Shown: one piece after another, positions 13,022 through 25,254 of the stretch
Position numbering within the stretch: the stretch's first letter is position 1
Layout: the number at the start of each line of letters is the position of its first letter
Assembly: GCF_050436995.1 (NCBI RefSeq)
Contig: NC_134758.1
Span: 4,154,001 to 4,218,000, forward strand
DNA: 64,000 bases
Source of the DNA: Anticarsia gemmatalis
Lineage: Eukaryota > Arthropoda > Insecta > Lepidoptera > Erebidae
Reading direction: 5' to 3'
Notes under the pieces: model-generated
The model's input: the letters and a program-made list of their open reading frames with translations, nothing else
What the model was told of the DNA's origin: nothing
Database searches by the model: none
Made by a program: the position numbers and the translations under genes

Positions 13022-13895
13022 TTATTTTGAATGCGACAAATTGAAGCTACGGTGGTGCCATCTGCCGCAAGGCTTTGGCACTTGTCTTATGAATTAACCC
13101 TTTAAGTGCAGATGCATTAAGCGTCGAAGTATTTTTGTGGTTTGGTGGTAGCTACGCTCATAAAGGGTTAAAGAATAATTTTATTTTAAAAACATTGGTG
13201 AAATAAGTGCATTTTTAAATAAAATTTTATTTTTACTAGATTTAACATTAAACATTCCTGGTATTTGTTTGTTTTTATTATATTTTTTGTTTAATTGTAA
13301 ATATTTCCAGAACAGTTTGCCACTAGTTATAATTAGCTTTACACCAAAATTTAGATGTTTTAACATTTTATGTGCCCTATAACGATTGTAAGCATCTATT
13401 ATATTAACAAAACCATAACATAAGACATATTGTATATAGATTAACTTTAATAGCTGTGATATCCTGTCAACAAAAAAATAAAATTATAAAATGACAAAAA
13501 AAAGCTTTGTAATCATTCAGACATCATGTAATTATTTTATTTTTAACATTAACAATTGTTCAAAAATAACATAAATAATTTCCTGACTAGTCTTAAGGGA
13601 TACTTTGTGTAATAATAAATGATATTTAAGAATAAAATATACTATATTGTGTTGTATTTATTGTATGTAATAGGATAGTTAGATGTAGATTTGCTATAAT
13701 AGATGTTAGACAAATCTGTTTCGCCTTGGGAATATATTGTATCTGTTATTTTATTAGAGAAGACAGGAAATAAATAAATTAATGAATAATTTCGTTTTTC
13801 ATTTTCTTGTAACAAAGCCTTAGAAACCGTGATAATAAATCCCATGACGTATCTCAGTCAGATACATTTACCAGGAATATGATACATTTAGTATG
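13022..13895. other. AT-rich intergenic stretch, nothing recognised
   Basis: Short open frames here have no splice context or protein-like composition. No repeat shared with the rest of the window was recognised. Confidence 0.5.
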
Positions 13896-14045
13896 CGACC
13901 ACGACCACGGTAACAATATCAAAAGAATGACATGTCAAATGTACTGTAGAATTAGTTCCCACGCCTTCCACTAGAGGCGCTGATCGGATTTTTATACAAA
14001 ATTTGTTGATAGCTAGCCCGTTGTCAATAATAGTAGATAATCGTT
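13896..14045 (+). mobile_element. MITE-like repeat, family A, diverged
   Basis: It contains GACATGTCAAATGTACTG, CACTAGAGGCGCTGATCGG, TTATACAAAATTTGTTGATAG and AATAGTAGATAATCG. The left end has decayed. Confidence 0.6.
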
Positions 14046-14623
14046 TCCCCGTGCTACAGCAAACTAAGGTAATATTTCCGTATAATTCTAGATTATAATT
14101 TTTCGTCTAACCTATATTCTTAGTTGGTAAGACTTTCATATATTAAACTACTATTCATAGTAACCAAATCTCCTTTATTTATAGGCACGTCTGCAAACAC
14201 AATATTAGGTCTGATATGAAAGTTCGTGTACTAAATGTTATACAGCACACAGGCTCATTTCCTGAGCTCAGAGCAAATAACGATATAATTATAACATCTT
14301 TCGCCTTTCACGAGCCTCCTTACACCCAACGATGCCTTGACGAGTCCTAATGGAGAATTTATTGGTTCGGGTTTTCTCATTTCAGTACGTACGAGGTTCA
14401 TTTTCTGTATCAATTCTTGTTGGAAAATTACCGTGATATATTTTGGTTAAATTACTTTTGAAGGTACATGTAGGTAAAATGTACGTGTAAGTTACTTTTG
14501 ACGCAGCGAAAGTGAGTCTCAAAACTTCATTGATAAATAAAATGTTTGATTATTGGAATTTATGGTTTCTAAAGAAGTGAAAACTAAATAGATCGACAAT
14601 GAAGTTTAATTCTCAGCTACAAC

Positions 14624-14917
14624 TTAATATGCTTTTTTAAATCTGGTCACCTCAAAAATATGACTCCATTCCGGACCGCAGTCGTATCCGTCAACGTTCC
14701 GTGAAATCAAAAGATCTTTCTTATTTAGCGTGCACGTTGCTTTTGGCAAATGTGAATAGCTGTGATAAACTCCGAGTGTAGGCGATGTTATTATTAATAT
14801 CTGGGACAGACAGACACACAGCGCAATAACGATTGACACGGTTTCATCAATATTATCATTATTCGCTGCGTCTTTTGAGATGACTTTCGGTTCACTTGCT
14901 CTATGGGAATTGTTATC
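14624..14917 (-). CDS. Putative terminal exon of an unidentified membrane protein
   Basis: The minus strand has a strong splice acceptor (pyrimidine tract, then CCCTACAG) just before 14917, followed by 97 in-frame codons and a stop. The predicted segment has a polar N-terminal part, one hydrophobic stretch (VSIVIALCVCLSQILIITS) likely to span a membrane, then a Cys-containing, presumably extracytoplasmic tail ending FEVTRFKKAY. The longer open frame upstream has no ATG, which favours the spliced reading. No upstream exon was found, and the family was not recognised. It could be a chance open frame next to a cryptic acceptor. Confidence 0.35.
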   Translation of the reverse strand, partial: DNNSHRASEPKVISKDAANNDNIDETVSIVIALCVCLSQILIITSPTLGVYHSYSHLPKATCTLNKKDLLISRNVDGYDCGPEWSHIFEVTRFKKAY

Positions 14918-14944
14918 CTGTAGGGTAGAGGAAAAAGGCTCCAA

Positions 14945-16200
14945 TATTTTGGAATTGATAGAGTTTATTAATAATATTGAGGGTAGTTTGGTAAGAGGAT
15001 TGTGGGTGATCTCAATTTAACAAGACTTTTATTTTGGTTGTCAAAGCCAGTGTATATTGAAGCGGTTGACAATTATAATGTGTGTTTTGGAACTAGAAAT
15101 GGTAGAAAATTCTCAGTAGAAGAGATTTTGTAAACTGTAAAGTGTGTGTCATAAAAAAGTTACCTGTTGTTAGTTTTTCGCAGCAATATTCGCGAAATAT
15201 TTTGTGATCGAAGCAACAAAATACAATACACTAAGTATTGGAGATATTTTCTTTTTGTCTACTTATAAAGTGAAGTGAATGTATTTAGTAAAATCACCAT
15301 TTATCTTCGCAACAAAGTTTGAAAAATGACAGTCTCTAAGACACCTTCCCCAACTTCCAAACTATCTCCACGTTCCCGTACTAAATTTACAATGACATTA
15401 AACTTCCTATTACTTGCTGTACAGTTTCAACAGTGATCTATTTAATAATTATTATGCTTAACTTATTCTACAAATTTTGTTAACCGAAACCACAATACTT
15501 TACACCCACCAAAATTTCGAAACACCCTTATTACCTGCTTATAAAAGCTATTTTTCTTTGTCAATTTGGAAGTGTTATAGTAAAATAAAGTTGGTCTAAG
15601 TTGAAGGAAGAGACAAGTCTGAAATTACACGTTTGAAACTTTATTAGTTAGAGTGTGCAGATCGGAGTTTTAATCAGACGACTCACCGAAGTCTATTGAC
15701 TTTTCTACATTATTTTAATTGACCTAGTTCATAGTGAGGTGATAATAGTTGCTGGAAAGAAGGCGAGTTCTTTGTTATATCATTGTAGATATTTTTGTAA
15801 AACTATGATATAAGATGTTATAATATTACTACTATAGTGTCTATACTCAACAGTGGGTAGAAGAGGGCAAAATATATAGATAGATTAGATTGTATTAGTG
15901 TACGTTTCAAACTGATTTATTATTTCGTATACTCATGTTCACTATAAATTATTTTTTAGATTTGGAATTTGCTGTTTGGAGTCATGTTTTTCTGATACAC
16001 AAAGATAACAAATGTATTTTTTCATCGCAAAACTCGGGCTTCCGTTCAACCAATAACAAATTCTATTCCACAATATAAACCGAAAACAATTCTAACTTTC
16101 TATTATTCTAATGCGAATAAAATCAATAAATAAAGACTTTGAAGACGCATTCTGTACTTTAAAATAACAGTCGATAAAGCATTGATGGTAAATTAATTCA
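14945..16200. other. Intergenic or intronic stretch, nothing recognised
   Basis: AT-rich with no repeat family and no exon-like frame. If the exon at 14624-14917 is real, this may be part of its upstream intron. Confidence 0.4.
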
Positions 16201-16385
16201 GTACCTCGATTCTGTACCACTATCGACTACCGACAACCGGCTAGCTATCGAAATTTTGACATTTAGAATGTACTGCCAAAATGTTTCCTACTACATCCGC
16301 CAGAGGCGCTGATCAGATTTTCATACAAAATTTCTCGATGACAGCTCGTTAGTCGATACTCGATAGTTGTACAGAATCGAGGTAC
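16201..16385 (+). mobile_element. MITE-like repeat, family A, with 17-bp perfect terminal inverted repeats
   Basis: The ends GTACCTCGATTCTGTAC (16201-16217) and GTACAGAATCGAGGTAC (16369-16385) are exact inverted repeats. The centre carries GACATTTAGAATGTACTGCC and CCAGAGGCGCTGATCAGATT. Unlike most copies, the left arm begins with the sequence normally found inverted at the right arm (ATCGACTACCGACAACCGGC), so the termini are more symmetrical than usual. Confidence 0.8.
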
Positions 16386-16524
16386 AGTTAACTTCTTGTA
16401 AGTTTTCTTCGATTTTAAGATAATAGTCGAAAACAATAAAGAAGATTTTTGTATTATCTAATATCTAAGTGTAAAATTGTTAAAGACTTTAACAGGTGCG
16501 TAGTACTCGTACGCGAAGTAGAAT

Positions 16525-16584
16525 GTGAATGAGGCAAGGGAAGTTTGCAAGGATCGTACCAAGTGACGTTCTTTAGTAGAGACC
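16525..16584 (+). repeat. Probable LINE 3'-terminal fragment
   Basis: The sequence GAGGCAAGGGAAGTTTGCAA, followed by a TCGTACCAAGTGACGTTCTTT segment, matches the better-preserved piece at 32955-33050. There it reads as the C-terminus of an open frame. It is broken here by a stop within the frame. Confidence 0.45.
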
Positions 16585-18816
16585 AAAGAACTATTTGAGA
16601 AAAATCGCATTATATTTTATACGTACGTATATATTTGCACTTTATTTTACCCATTTCATTTGGTATAGAATAATGTTTCTGTAATTTGGCCTGCCAGTAA
16701 TTATTTTGTGTATCACTTAATTTGCATAAAACATCATTGTTACAGAAAACAGGCACGAAGGACAAAGCTTTATAAAAAGGTAAGTTCAAACAGTGTTATT
16801 CATCTGTTAATTAAACATTGCTCCGGAGAGCTGACGATGAGTAAATTACTTAACGCGCTACAAATAGTTGAGTAAAACCCTGCTTAGTTGTTTGAAACAT
16901 AAAAATTAACGCAGCACAAAGGTTTTCCAAGAAAATGGTGTTTATTGATATTTGTATATTTTTCGTTTTAACGGGCTATCTATGCTACTACTACTACTAC
17001 TATCAAATGAAAACGAAATGCGGTCACGCAAGATTTTTTTGACGTCCTGGCCATTAGCGTTGGTCGTTTTCGCGAGCTGGATCATCGTGATCGATTTAAA
17101 CTAAAATTATCCTATTAAGATTGCAATATTTAATATATTTAGTAGCAGTTCCTCAATCTGAAAGTATAAAGTTACGCAATTGTTGTTGCCTAAATTAATT
17201 GTAGTCAAAACTAGATTTGAGAACATCAGTTTTATGAAATTACGTCTTTGTTTTGTGTTAACGTTTAAGACCTTCTATGCTCATAAACCAGCGATAACAT
17301 AAAGGTTTTGCATTGCAGCTGTGACATTAATAAATTCCAATCCAGGTTACAATTTCAAAAAATCATTTTAAAATCACAAGTAAGCCCATACAATCCTCCT
17401 TTATCTCCTCTTCACTTATAACTGTTGAAATTGGACGTGTCTAGCGAACCGTCATTCCAGAACATTCGGTGAAGTGGAAGACGCAAGGATTAACTTTCCA
17501 AGTGTAGCGTTAATTGCACTTGGATGGCTTCCACGCTTAACGGGTATTTAACGTGATCCGCGAATATACCAGGGATTTTTATTCATATAGGCTTTAGTTA
17601 GTCAATTATGAGTGGGAATTGAGATGAGAACTAGCGGTAGCTAAAAAAAGTTAATAAACAATGTATGGTCCTCAAAGACTTTATCAAAGGGATATTTTTT
17701 CTAAGTTAATACTGAAGGGTTATGTAACACTTTAGGACTGGACATACAGCCTTTTACTTCTATATTGATACATAGCAATAATTTTGACAATATTGATACT
17801 ATATAATAATGTCAGGGTTTCCATTTTTTCAGTTATGCATTATAAAAGCTAGCCAGCGTAGCTACTTGCTTATGTAGAAGACCAAAGAACGCTTTTTTTC
17901 GTTTCCTCCTACCCCCGTGAGGAACCGACATGATCAAGTATTATTATAAAAGATAAAACCTATCTCGAAATTATATAAAAAATATTTAATAATCACAAAA
18001 TATAAACCAAACAAGCTTTGTTGACCGTCAAAAGAGTGAGCAACAAAGTTTATAATTTCATAATACGTATTTAACCTGTCAACTTGACCCGTAAAACCAA
18101 TTTTCGTCAACCAAAAAGTTTCATACGACCACCTATTTGCCTTCGTAATTAAATTTTTGCGGCCCATCGGGATGCTGCGGAGCATTTATTAATTTTTATC
18201 GTGTTTTTTAGGGAAATTTCGATATCCATTAGACATTTTATCGTGACTCTCTCAGTGGTCTAGTATATACTTATGTGGATTACGTCTTGGGTGGGAATCA
18301 GCTATTGAGATTTCGTAAATGTTATAAAAATATTGTATGTAATGTGTCCAAACATGACAAAAGGCTCGTCCCCGTATTCATCGAATCAAATGTATGTACT
18401 TTCATGCCTGACTTCCTAATCAAAGAAACGGTTACGGAACGTTTTATATTCATCCTAGTTTTATATAAAACATCGCAACTCAAACGTAGCTCTTTAACCT
18501 TACACTGCCACAAGTCATCCAATATACAGTTAACAGCTACAATACTAGGAAATTCTTGTACATCTGCAAATAGAACACGTAACACAATAAACGCCGCTAG
18601 TTTTTCACACAACAAAAATGAGCGGCAAGGAATCCGGGCATAAACGCGCGAAACATGTTCATTACACGAAATGCAGTGGTATAAAACAAACTGTCTGGCC
18701 GGTAACAAATTGTGAGGGCTAACGACTACATCCCTTAAAGGATAGGGTTGAGGCTCTATCACACTGACATTGATATTTGAAGGGTTAAATGTAGATCGGT
18801 TTTATTTCAGTTATTC
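16585..18816. other. Non-coding stretch, nothing firmly recognised
   Basis: No exon with splice support. A minus-strand open frame at 18322-18762 has no family resemblance and is treated as chance. Near 17880 there is a scrambled piece resembling the LINE fragment at 32955. Confidence 0.45.
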
Positions 18817-18994
18817 TGTAGCGCGATTTTCTACAGTTGGAACCATCGAGTATCGAGAGTTAGACATTTAAAATTTACAGCCATAGTAGTTTTTATGACG
18901 TCCGCTAGAGGTGCTGATCTTTAACTCGATTCATTACCACTATCGACTACCGACAACTGGCTTGTAATCGAGAAATTTTGTATGAAAATGTGAT
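18817..18994 (+). mobile_element. MITE-like repeat, family A, rearranged copy
   Basis: The left half is in plus orientation (GCGCGATTTTCTACAGTTGG, then GCTAGAGGTGCTGATC). It is followed by a piece in inverse orientation (TACCACTATCGACTACCGAC, then GAGAAATTTTGTATGAAAAT). The copy appears to be two fragments joined head to head. Confidence 0.65.
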
Positions 18995-19027
18995 ATATAA
19001 GAAATACTTTTCAACAGGTTTTGGAAT

Positions 19028-19172
19028 GACCGATGAGTTTCTAGTCGAGTATCGGGAATTTTAAATTTAAAACGTACAGCAAAAATAGTTCTTACGGCGC
19101 CCGCTAGAGGCGCTGATCAAGATTTCTCGTTACTCATCGGTTCTCGATAGTCCATAGTTGAACAAAATAGCT
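19028..19172 (+). mobile_element. MITE-like repeat, family A
   Basis: It contains GTCGAGTATCGGGAATTTTA, the core GCGCCCGCTAGAGGCGCTG, and a right end GTTCTCGATAGTCCATAGTT. It lies only about 35 bp from the preceding copy. Confidence 0.7.
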
Positions 19173-20259
19173 ACTGAATATCCATAGGAACAAAAAGTAA
19201 GGGGAAATAGCATCATAGAATAATTAACAGGGTTTTATCTTGCCTTCATTTAAAATTCTAGCTGTTACAAAGCTAATACTATTTGCACTAAAACACGGTC
19301 AAAGCCTGTGTGCTAAAGCCTTAACAGATACGTTTAATTAATGTCTTGTGTGAGCTTATCTTACTGGGCCGCTAACCGACGAAATTCAAGATGGTAGTCC
19401 ATTAGCCATAGATTATGTCAGCAGCGCAAAGGTACGATCCTATTCTGCCTATCTTGATATAGGAATGCGCAGTCAGGGAAAGTTAGCCTGGATTAAATAG
19501 TAATTATTGCTCTTTTTTGGTGGGCGTGCGAATTAAGAAATTGAAATATATTTTTGCAAGATGTATTTTTTGGTAAAATAGGCCTTTATTTGTCAGTCTG
19601 ATGGTAGTTGATTATAATGACGTTTGAAGTTATATCACTGTAAATATGTTTTCTTACAGTATTTTTATTAACCTAAAACTACAGAATTAATAAATTCAAA
19701 AAGTTATGCTTAACATATCATGTAGTAGCTTCAAGAAATTGCAATAGGTCATCCAAGATGATATAGTCTGTCAAAATTATTTACGTCATAATCTCTAAGA
19801 TTATTCAATTATAAAAAAGTTTTTTACGGGCATAGAAATTAGAGTTAAAATATCCATTACATAAGACAAAAGAAAAGATACCTTTTCTTCAAAATATTTA
19901 ATCGTAGAAAGTCAAGTATATTACTAAAAACTACCTAACCAAACAATAATTTTAGTAAGCTCATTGTAACCGTAGCGTCTCAAGACGTAGATCCCGCATT
20001 AATTATTTAAAATATTCCGTTAATCCCGGAACAAACACTTCAATTAATAGGCGAGTGACTTTACCGGATTAGACGCGGAACTCACGAAACCGGGGATTTC
20101 TAGGGATTACCAAGAAGCCGGAGACAACATTATGGTATTACCACTGTAAGGCGATTACTAAATCCCAGTAACAATAGATTCGTTTAAACGATATTGATAT
20201 TTCAATGCAAGTTATTTTAGGAAAAGGCACGATGTTTTGAGAGTTTTGTGTTTGTCAAA
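19173..20259. other. Intergenic stretch, nothing recognised
   Basis: AT-rich sequence without exon-like frames or recognised repeats. Confidence 0.45.
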
Positions 20260-20370
20260 AGGTCAATTTTCTACCACTAATGACTGTCGATAACTCATTT
20301 GCTATCGACAAATTTTGTATGAAAAAGTTGTCAGCGCCCCTAGCATATTTTGTGAGAACTATATTTTCTA
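20260..20370 (-). mobile_element. MITE-like repeat, family A, fragment
   Basis: In inverse orientation it reads TTTTCTACCACTAATGACTG, CTATCGACAAATTTTGTATG and CAGCGCCCCTAGC. The distal part is lost. Confidence 0.55.
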
Positions 20371-21149
20371 GTAATCATCAATGTCAAACGGCCGCACTCG
20401 AGTGTATGAAATACAAATGCAAAAGAAAAAATGTCCTACAAATGCAATACATTTCGCTTATTACCAATTATATTGTGTTATGATATAGAGTAAATGATTT
20501 TTTTTGGATGTCGAAAAACTATATTACATCCATAGTAACGCTTCAATGTTATATGTAACAAATAAAAGCCATCTATAAATCTTCGTCGCAACATCATTTA
20601 AACTATCAAGCATATTTTTTTACTCACTCATGTTAAAAATAATATTGAATTCAAGCCATCCATAGCATGTAACAAAAACTACTAGCACTTCTAAAATTGG
20701 CAACTGCAACTTAAATAAATCAATTTCAACCAGTCTGTAGACATTAATTGTATAAATTATAATTTGATTTAGTACAAAAATACCAGCATCTGTTGAAATA
20801 ACTGTTTGTACCCAATTAGTTAGGACATCTGTGCCTTTAAAAACACAATGAAAGTTCTAGAAGTAATTTTGAATTGTTTTATTTTCTAGTGTAATTTTAA
20901 GGCAAAATGTTTTTGTTTGTTGCTCGTCTCATTTAGTGAGAATAGGTTTTACAGATAGTTTGGAAGAAAATGGCCTGTGCCTCTAAAAATCTATTGTTAT
21001 TTGTCTAGAAGATTTAAGTAAAATTATAAATGTAGAATTGTATTTATTTGTACTGTGTTTATGTTAAAATAGACGAAAATGTTTTAAATATCGGAGACTT
21101 GAATATTGAAAATCAAATTATTTTATTTAATCAGCAGCGTGTTTCTGCA
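20371..21149. other. Intergenic stretch, nothing recognised
   Basis: AT-rich, with no recognisable repeat or coding potential. Confidence 0.4.
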
Positions 21150-21278
21150 CAGGCAGTACTATCAAGTATCGATAGTTTGACATTTAAAATGTACTACAAA
21201 AATGTTTCTTGGGACGCCCGCAAGAGGCACTGATCAAATTTTCATACAAAACTTGTTGGAAGCTAGCGCTAATCGCCT
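21150..21278 (+). mobile_element. MITE-like repeat, family A, first of a tandem pair
   Basis: It shows GTACTATCAAGTATCGATAG, GTTTGACATTTAAAATGTAC, CGCCCGCAAGAGGCACTGAT and CATACAAAACTTGTTGG. The right end runs directly into the next copy. Confidence 0.7.
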
Positions 21279-21281
21279 ATC

Positions 21282-21455
21282 AGTAGCGCGATACTTTGCA
21301 GTCTGCACTGTCGAGTATCGCAATTGACATTTAAAATGTACTCCAAAAATAGTTTCTACGACGCCCGTAAGAGTCCCGTAAGAGATCAGACTTTCATACA
21401 AAATTACTTGATAACTAGCTGGTTGTCGATAGTCATAGACAGCTATACTGGGCAC
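21282..21455 (+). mobile_element. MITE-like repeat, family A, second of a tandem pair
   Basis: It starts AGCGCGATACTTTGCAGTC and contains TTGACATTTAAAATGTACTC and GACGCCCGTAAGAGTCCCG. A short internal duplication of the CCCGTAAGAG segment follows. It ends CTGGTTGTCGATAGTCATAG. Confidence 0.7.
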
Positions 21456-22313
21456 ATGTCAGATAATATAATCAAAGAAAATCTCAAACAAAACTCGTCA
21501 CCAAAATTACGAACACACAGATGTTACAAAATACCATCGTCATACGATACCAGAAATATTATTTTAGCCAAACTTCTTACTAGTAGCCAAGCCAATCAGT
21601 AATCAGCATACAAAGAAAACGCTACAGTACTTCGTAATCCACAGTCAAACGAGTCTCATTTCGCTCAACAGAGCGTTGGCGGCAAATGAACTCAACCTTT
21701 TTAGGGCCGTCAAAAGGGTAAGTGCGAAATGAGCACTACATACCGACTTTGTTATAGATATACTGGATGGGACATAGTTTTTTATCGACAATTTAATATT
21801 CTTTATTTTTTGTGTCATCGCATTTGCAAAGGTACATTGTATCACGTCACGTTCATCGCTTACATAGGACTGCTTTAAAATATTTTCTTTTGTTTTATGA
21901 GTATTTAACAAAATACTGTTACGTTGTCCAGGTCAAATTAGCTGGTAAGCTTGAGAAATTGTGCTCTCCTATGAAGGTAGTTGAGAGGCTTTAAATAATG
22001 GGTAATGTTAGGAAGTTAAACAAGACCTAACACAATCATGCACCATTGCCTTCGATTTACTTTAAAATCCACATAGAAATTATATCATCACGAAAGGTCA
22101 ATTATTATCGTTATATCGCTCGTGTTTATGCCAGTCAAGGTACGTATCGCAATCTGACTTTCCAAACTCAATCAGTAGTGCAGACAGTAGATTTAATAGA
22201 GTTCCCTCCAACTCGTGGACGATGATTGCGGCTTATAATATACATGTATTATTCTGAAACAGGTACGATAGAGAGAGGCTCAAAAGCATAGTTTTTAGTG
22301 GATTTATTTTATA
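21456..22313. other. Intergenic stretch, nothing recognised
   Basis: No exon-like frame and no repeat recognised. Confidence 0.4.
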
Positions 22314-22585
22314 CTAGCTGACCCGCGCAACTTCGCTTGTGTCACATAAGAGAGAATAGGTCAAAATTGTCCCCAATTTTATAACATTTTTTATTGATAC
22401 TCTGCTTGATATATAGATATCGTCACGCTGCGACCAGTAGGAGCAGAATACCAATAAAAATGCCTATAGCCTTCCTCGATAAATGGACTATCTAATAAGA
22501 ATTTTTCAAATCGGACCAGTAGTTCCTGAGATTAGCGCGTTCAAACAAACAAACTCTTCAGCTTTATAATATTAGTAGGTATAGA
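22314..22585 (-). mobile_element. Non-autonomous Helitron (complete)
   Basis: Both termini are visible on the minus strand. The 5' end is TC(TATACCTACTAATATTATAAAG), a slight variant of the family. The 3' end is the hairpin GAAGTTGCGCGGGTCAG followed by CTAG. The flanks are A before the 5' end and T after the 3' end, with no target-site duplication, as known for Helitrons. There is no transposase frame. Confidence 0.85.
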
Positions 22586-23148
22586 TTACTATAGACTATG
22601 CGATGATACTTTTGAATATGATTGTATAACTAAATTTAAAACGTTCTGTATAACCTAACCAAAAGAACATGATTTTTTTTCTCAATACTTTAAGTTAAAT
22701 TTGGCGCAAAAGTAATTGGTTTATCAATTTTCTTTGTGGGCAAGGTCGAGAGCAGAAGTTACTTGTGTTGTGTGTAAAAGAAAAATATGTATTGTATCTA
22801 GTAAGTACGTAAAAGGGCTCTAATCTCTTCCAGTTTCAAGAGTTCTATTACAACAGTTTATACGTATTAGCAAGGGCGCCTAACGGCGTCGTGTTGCGAA
22901 TGTTACAATCAAAGGCCACGCCAGACCGGCGAGTTTGTCGCCTCATCCGTCATTCGAGTGAATTCATTTGTTCGACTCGTTCAACGTGTTGCCAAGATGG
23001 ATCGACCGTTTACATTTGATAGAACTGTTTGTGATAATGGCCTAGCTAAGTTAGCTACCTTAGATTATTCGTATTACTAGAAATCTGCTGTATATAACAT
23101 ATATAACAAAATAATATACAAGTAGGGACTTGTAAACGATCACAGCCT
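22586..23148. other. Intergenic stretch, nothing recognised
   Basis: No coding or repeat signal recognised. Confidence 0.4.
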
Positions 23149-23206
23149 TTAGGGCCAGAATACAGTCGCTTTTCTAGGGAAAAAAGTGACTGTATCCTGG
23201 CCCTAA
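23149..23206. repeat. Foldback inverted repeat, 25-bp arms
   Basis: The arms 23149-23173 and 23182-23206 pair with two mismatches around an 8-base loop (CTAGGGAA). The ends are TTAGGGCC and GGCCCTAA. Either a miniature foldback transposon or a hairpin RNA would fit; nothing decides between them. Confidence 0.6.
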
Positions 23207-24654
23207 AATATTCTACTTATGAGTCATGGTCTTGTATCCCACTAACTATTTCTAGTAAAAATGTACTGCTACGCAAGTTATGATCACCCTCAGACGAGTT
23301 TTTAAATAATTTTCCGCAACGTGTACTAAAACAATGTTAGCAATACGCTTCTACGCGTATTTACTAGTTCTTCCTGTGTTGATAGCAACAGATAGGTATA
23401 TACTTACTATAAATTGAATAGCTAGCCTACAGTCAGGCCGACTTAAGAATTTTCTTATTATAATTTCTCGATCCTTACATTCAAGTCTTAAAATCTTATA
23501 TTAACTTTTAACACGGAAACACAAAGAATAGATTATGTAAAGTCAAGAAAGAGGATATTTTGGGTCATAGGATTCTCACCCACTTTGGTCCCGTCACACC
23601 CAAAAAGCATTTTGGCTTGTGCATTCAACGTATAAAGGGGCTAATCTGAATATTGGTTTTCACAACCCACGGTAAGGTGCCTACCGAGATAGGCTTTTAC
23701 TATCGGAACATCCAAATGGATTCTCATTTGCAGATTGTGTTACAAAATTTTGCTGCTGTTTAACTTTGGTTTTACGAAAATTACTTTGATAAAGAAAATA
23801 GGGAATTGTAGAACAAAGTGTATTAATTTGTATTTTAAAATAATACGACTTAAAGTCTGTATGTGTATGTTCTTGGATGTGAAGGATGTTTTGTATTCAT
23901 AGGAATGATTGTAATTAATTTAGGATATTATTCTGTGTTCCCCACATCATAATCGATGTATGTTTTATGTAATCGTGCATACTACTGCATATTATACAAC
24001 AAGTTAAGGTCCTAGCAATTTTATAAGGAATGGGAAACCTTTGCATTTATCATTATACACTTCAATAAGGAAGAGCATTATTAGACTCTACATAAGGTCT
24101 TATCGCAACTAATGAAACATCACAATAAAGATGTAGCTATTCTTGACTTTTTATTTGACAGTAAACTGTAGCTTAACCTATAATATAACCAATTGCAAGT
24201 AAAAGATTGATTGTTAACTTCCAGAATTTGCCAACTGATCGCAATAAAATGTATGAAAATAATGGATATGTGCTCATTAAATATTTATGGTACATAAGGC
24301 ATAATAACAAAAATAAGTGGAAATTCCTGATTAAACATTTAAGCCTTAATTGGAAACGAGAGCCGACTATGAATAATCGTAGGGTTTGTGTCACATTGAC
24401 AAATTGTTTGTTGCTAACTTTAAGTCGCTGAGTGAATGTGCAAACTATTTGCGTCAGCAACCATCTATAATGCAATTACGAAAATTCTACTCTACTTTGG
24501 TATGGAGATATTATTTGAAATTAGTAGTTTAAAATTCATGATAGACATTGATCCGACTAATTATCTTATATTTATAAGTAGGTCGAAATATAATAATATA
24601 TATATATATAATAATATAATATCAAATACTATATTTTTTTCATTAGCTCTTTAT
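23207..24654. other. Intergenic stretch with an AT dinucleotide tract
   Basis: The only structure seen is a short (AT)n/ATAAT simple repeat around 24594-24620. Confidence 0.4.
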
Positions 24655-24828
24655 GTGTCCCATTGCTAGGCAAAGGCCTCCCCTCTTTTCTTCCAAACCT
24701 GTCTCTCCAATGCCATATTAAGCAACGATGGTTCCGCAAACGCCGTTGGATCATCATTCCCAACCCGCGCTTGGCCAGCGTGGTAGACTCAAGGCCTGTC
24801 CCCTCACTCATTCCGGGAGGAGAAAATA
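24655..24828 (+). repeat. Dispersed retroelement-like fragment (family C)
   Basis: It begins GTGTCCCATTGCTAGGCAAA with GGCCTCCCC following. Shorter related pieces occur at 26477, 36940, 53250 and (inverted) 55795. The open frames over it on both strands are shadows of the repeat. Confidence 0.5.
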
Positions 24829-25254
24829 GAGCAGATTTTCAGAACAAATTTCGCACTGAGAGTACGTACCCTTAATTTAAATAAAGCGTAAATGTAAATT
24901 TGTATAATGTTAACATATTTTATTAACGCGATGAAGATTATTGTTTTATCAACATTAAAGTGATTTGACGTCATTATTAAATATAGCTTTAATTAAGAAA
25001 ATATTTTAAATAACTTTTCATTTTATAGGCCAGCCTTTTTGTTCAGTATTAAATAATTTGTTCCAGTGGGAAAGTTAATTATAGTTCTAAGTAAAATTAC
25101 ATTAAATTGAGAATAAGGGTTTGTTTTTTACCGTAATTCAAAAGCGAAAAAACTGAAAAATACTAAAAATATTTAAAACGAACTAACGCATTATTATAAA
25201 ATGAAAAAAGTACCCAGATAACCCAAGACAAAGCGACAGTTGTTTATGATTTTT
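24829..25254. other. Intergenic stretch, nothing recognised
   Basis: AT-rich and featureless. Confidence 0.4.

Noticed and set aside
17875..17935. Another LINE 3' fragment
   Set aside because: Pieces in opposite orientations resemble the LINE end, but the match is too scrambled to list as a feature.
18275..18762. Overlapping open frames on both strands (122 and 146 codons)
   Set aside because: No recognisable domain, no clear splice or promoter context, and composition like the surrounding DNA; treated as chance.
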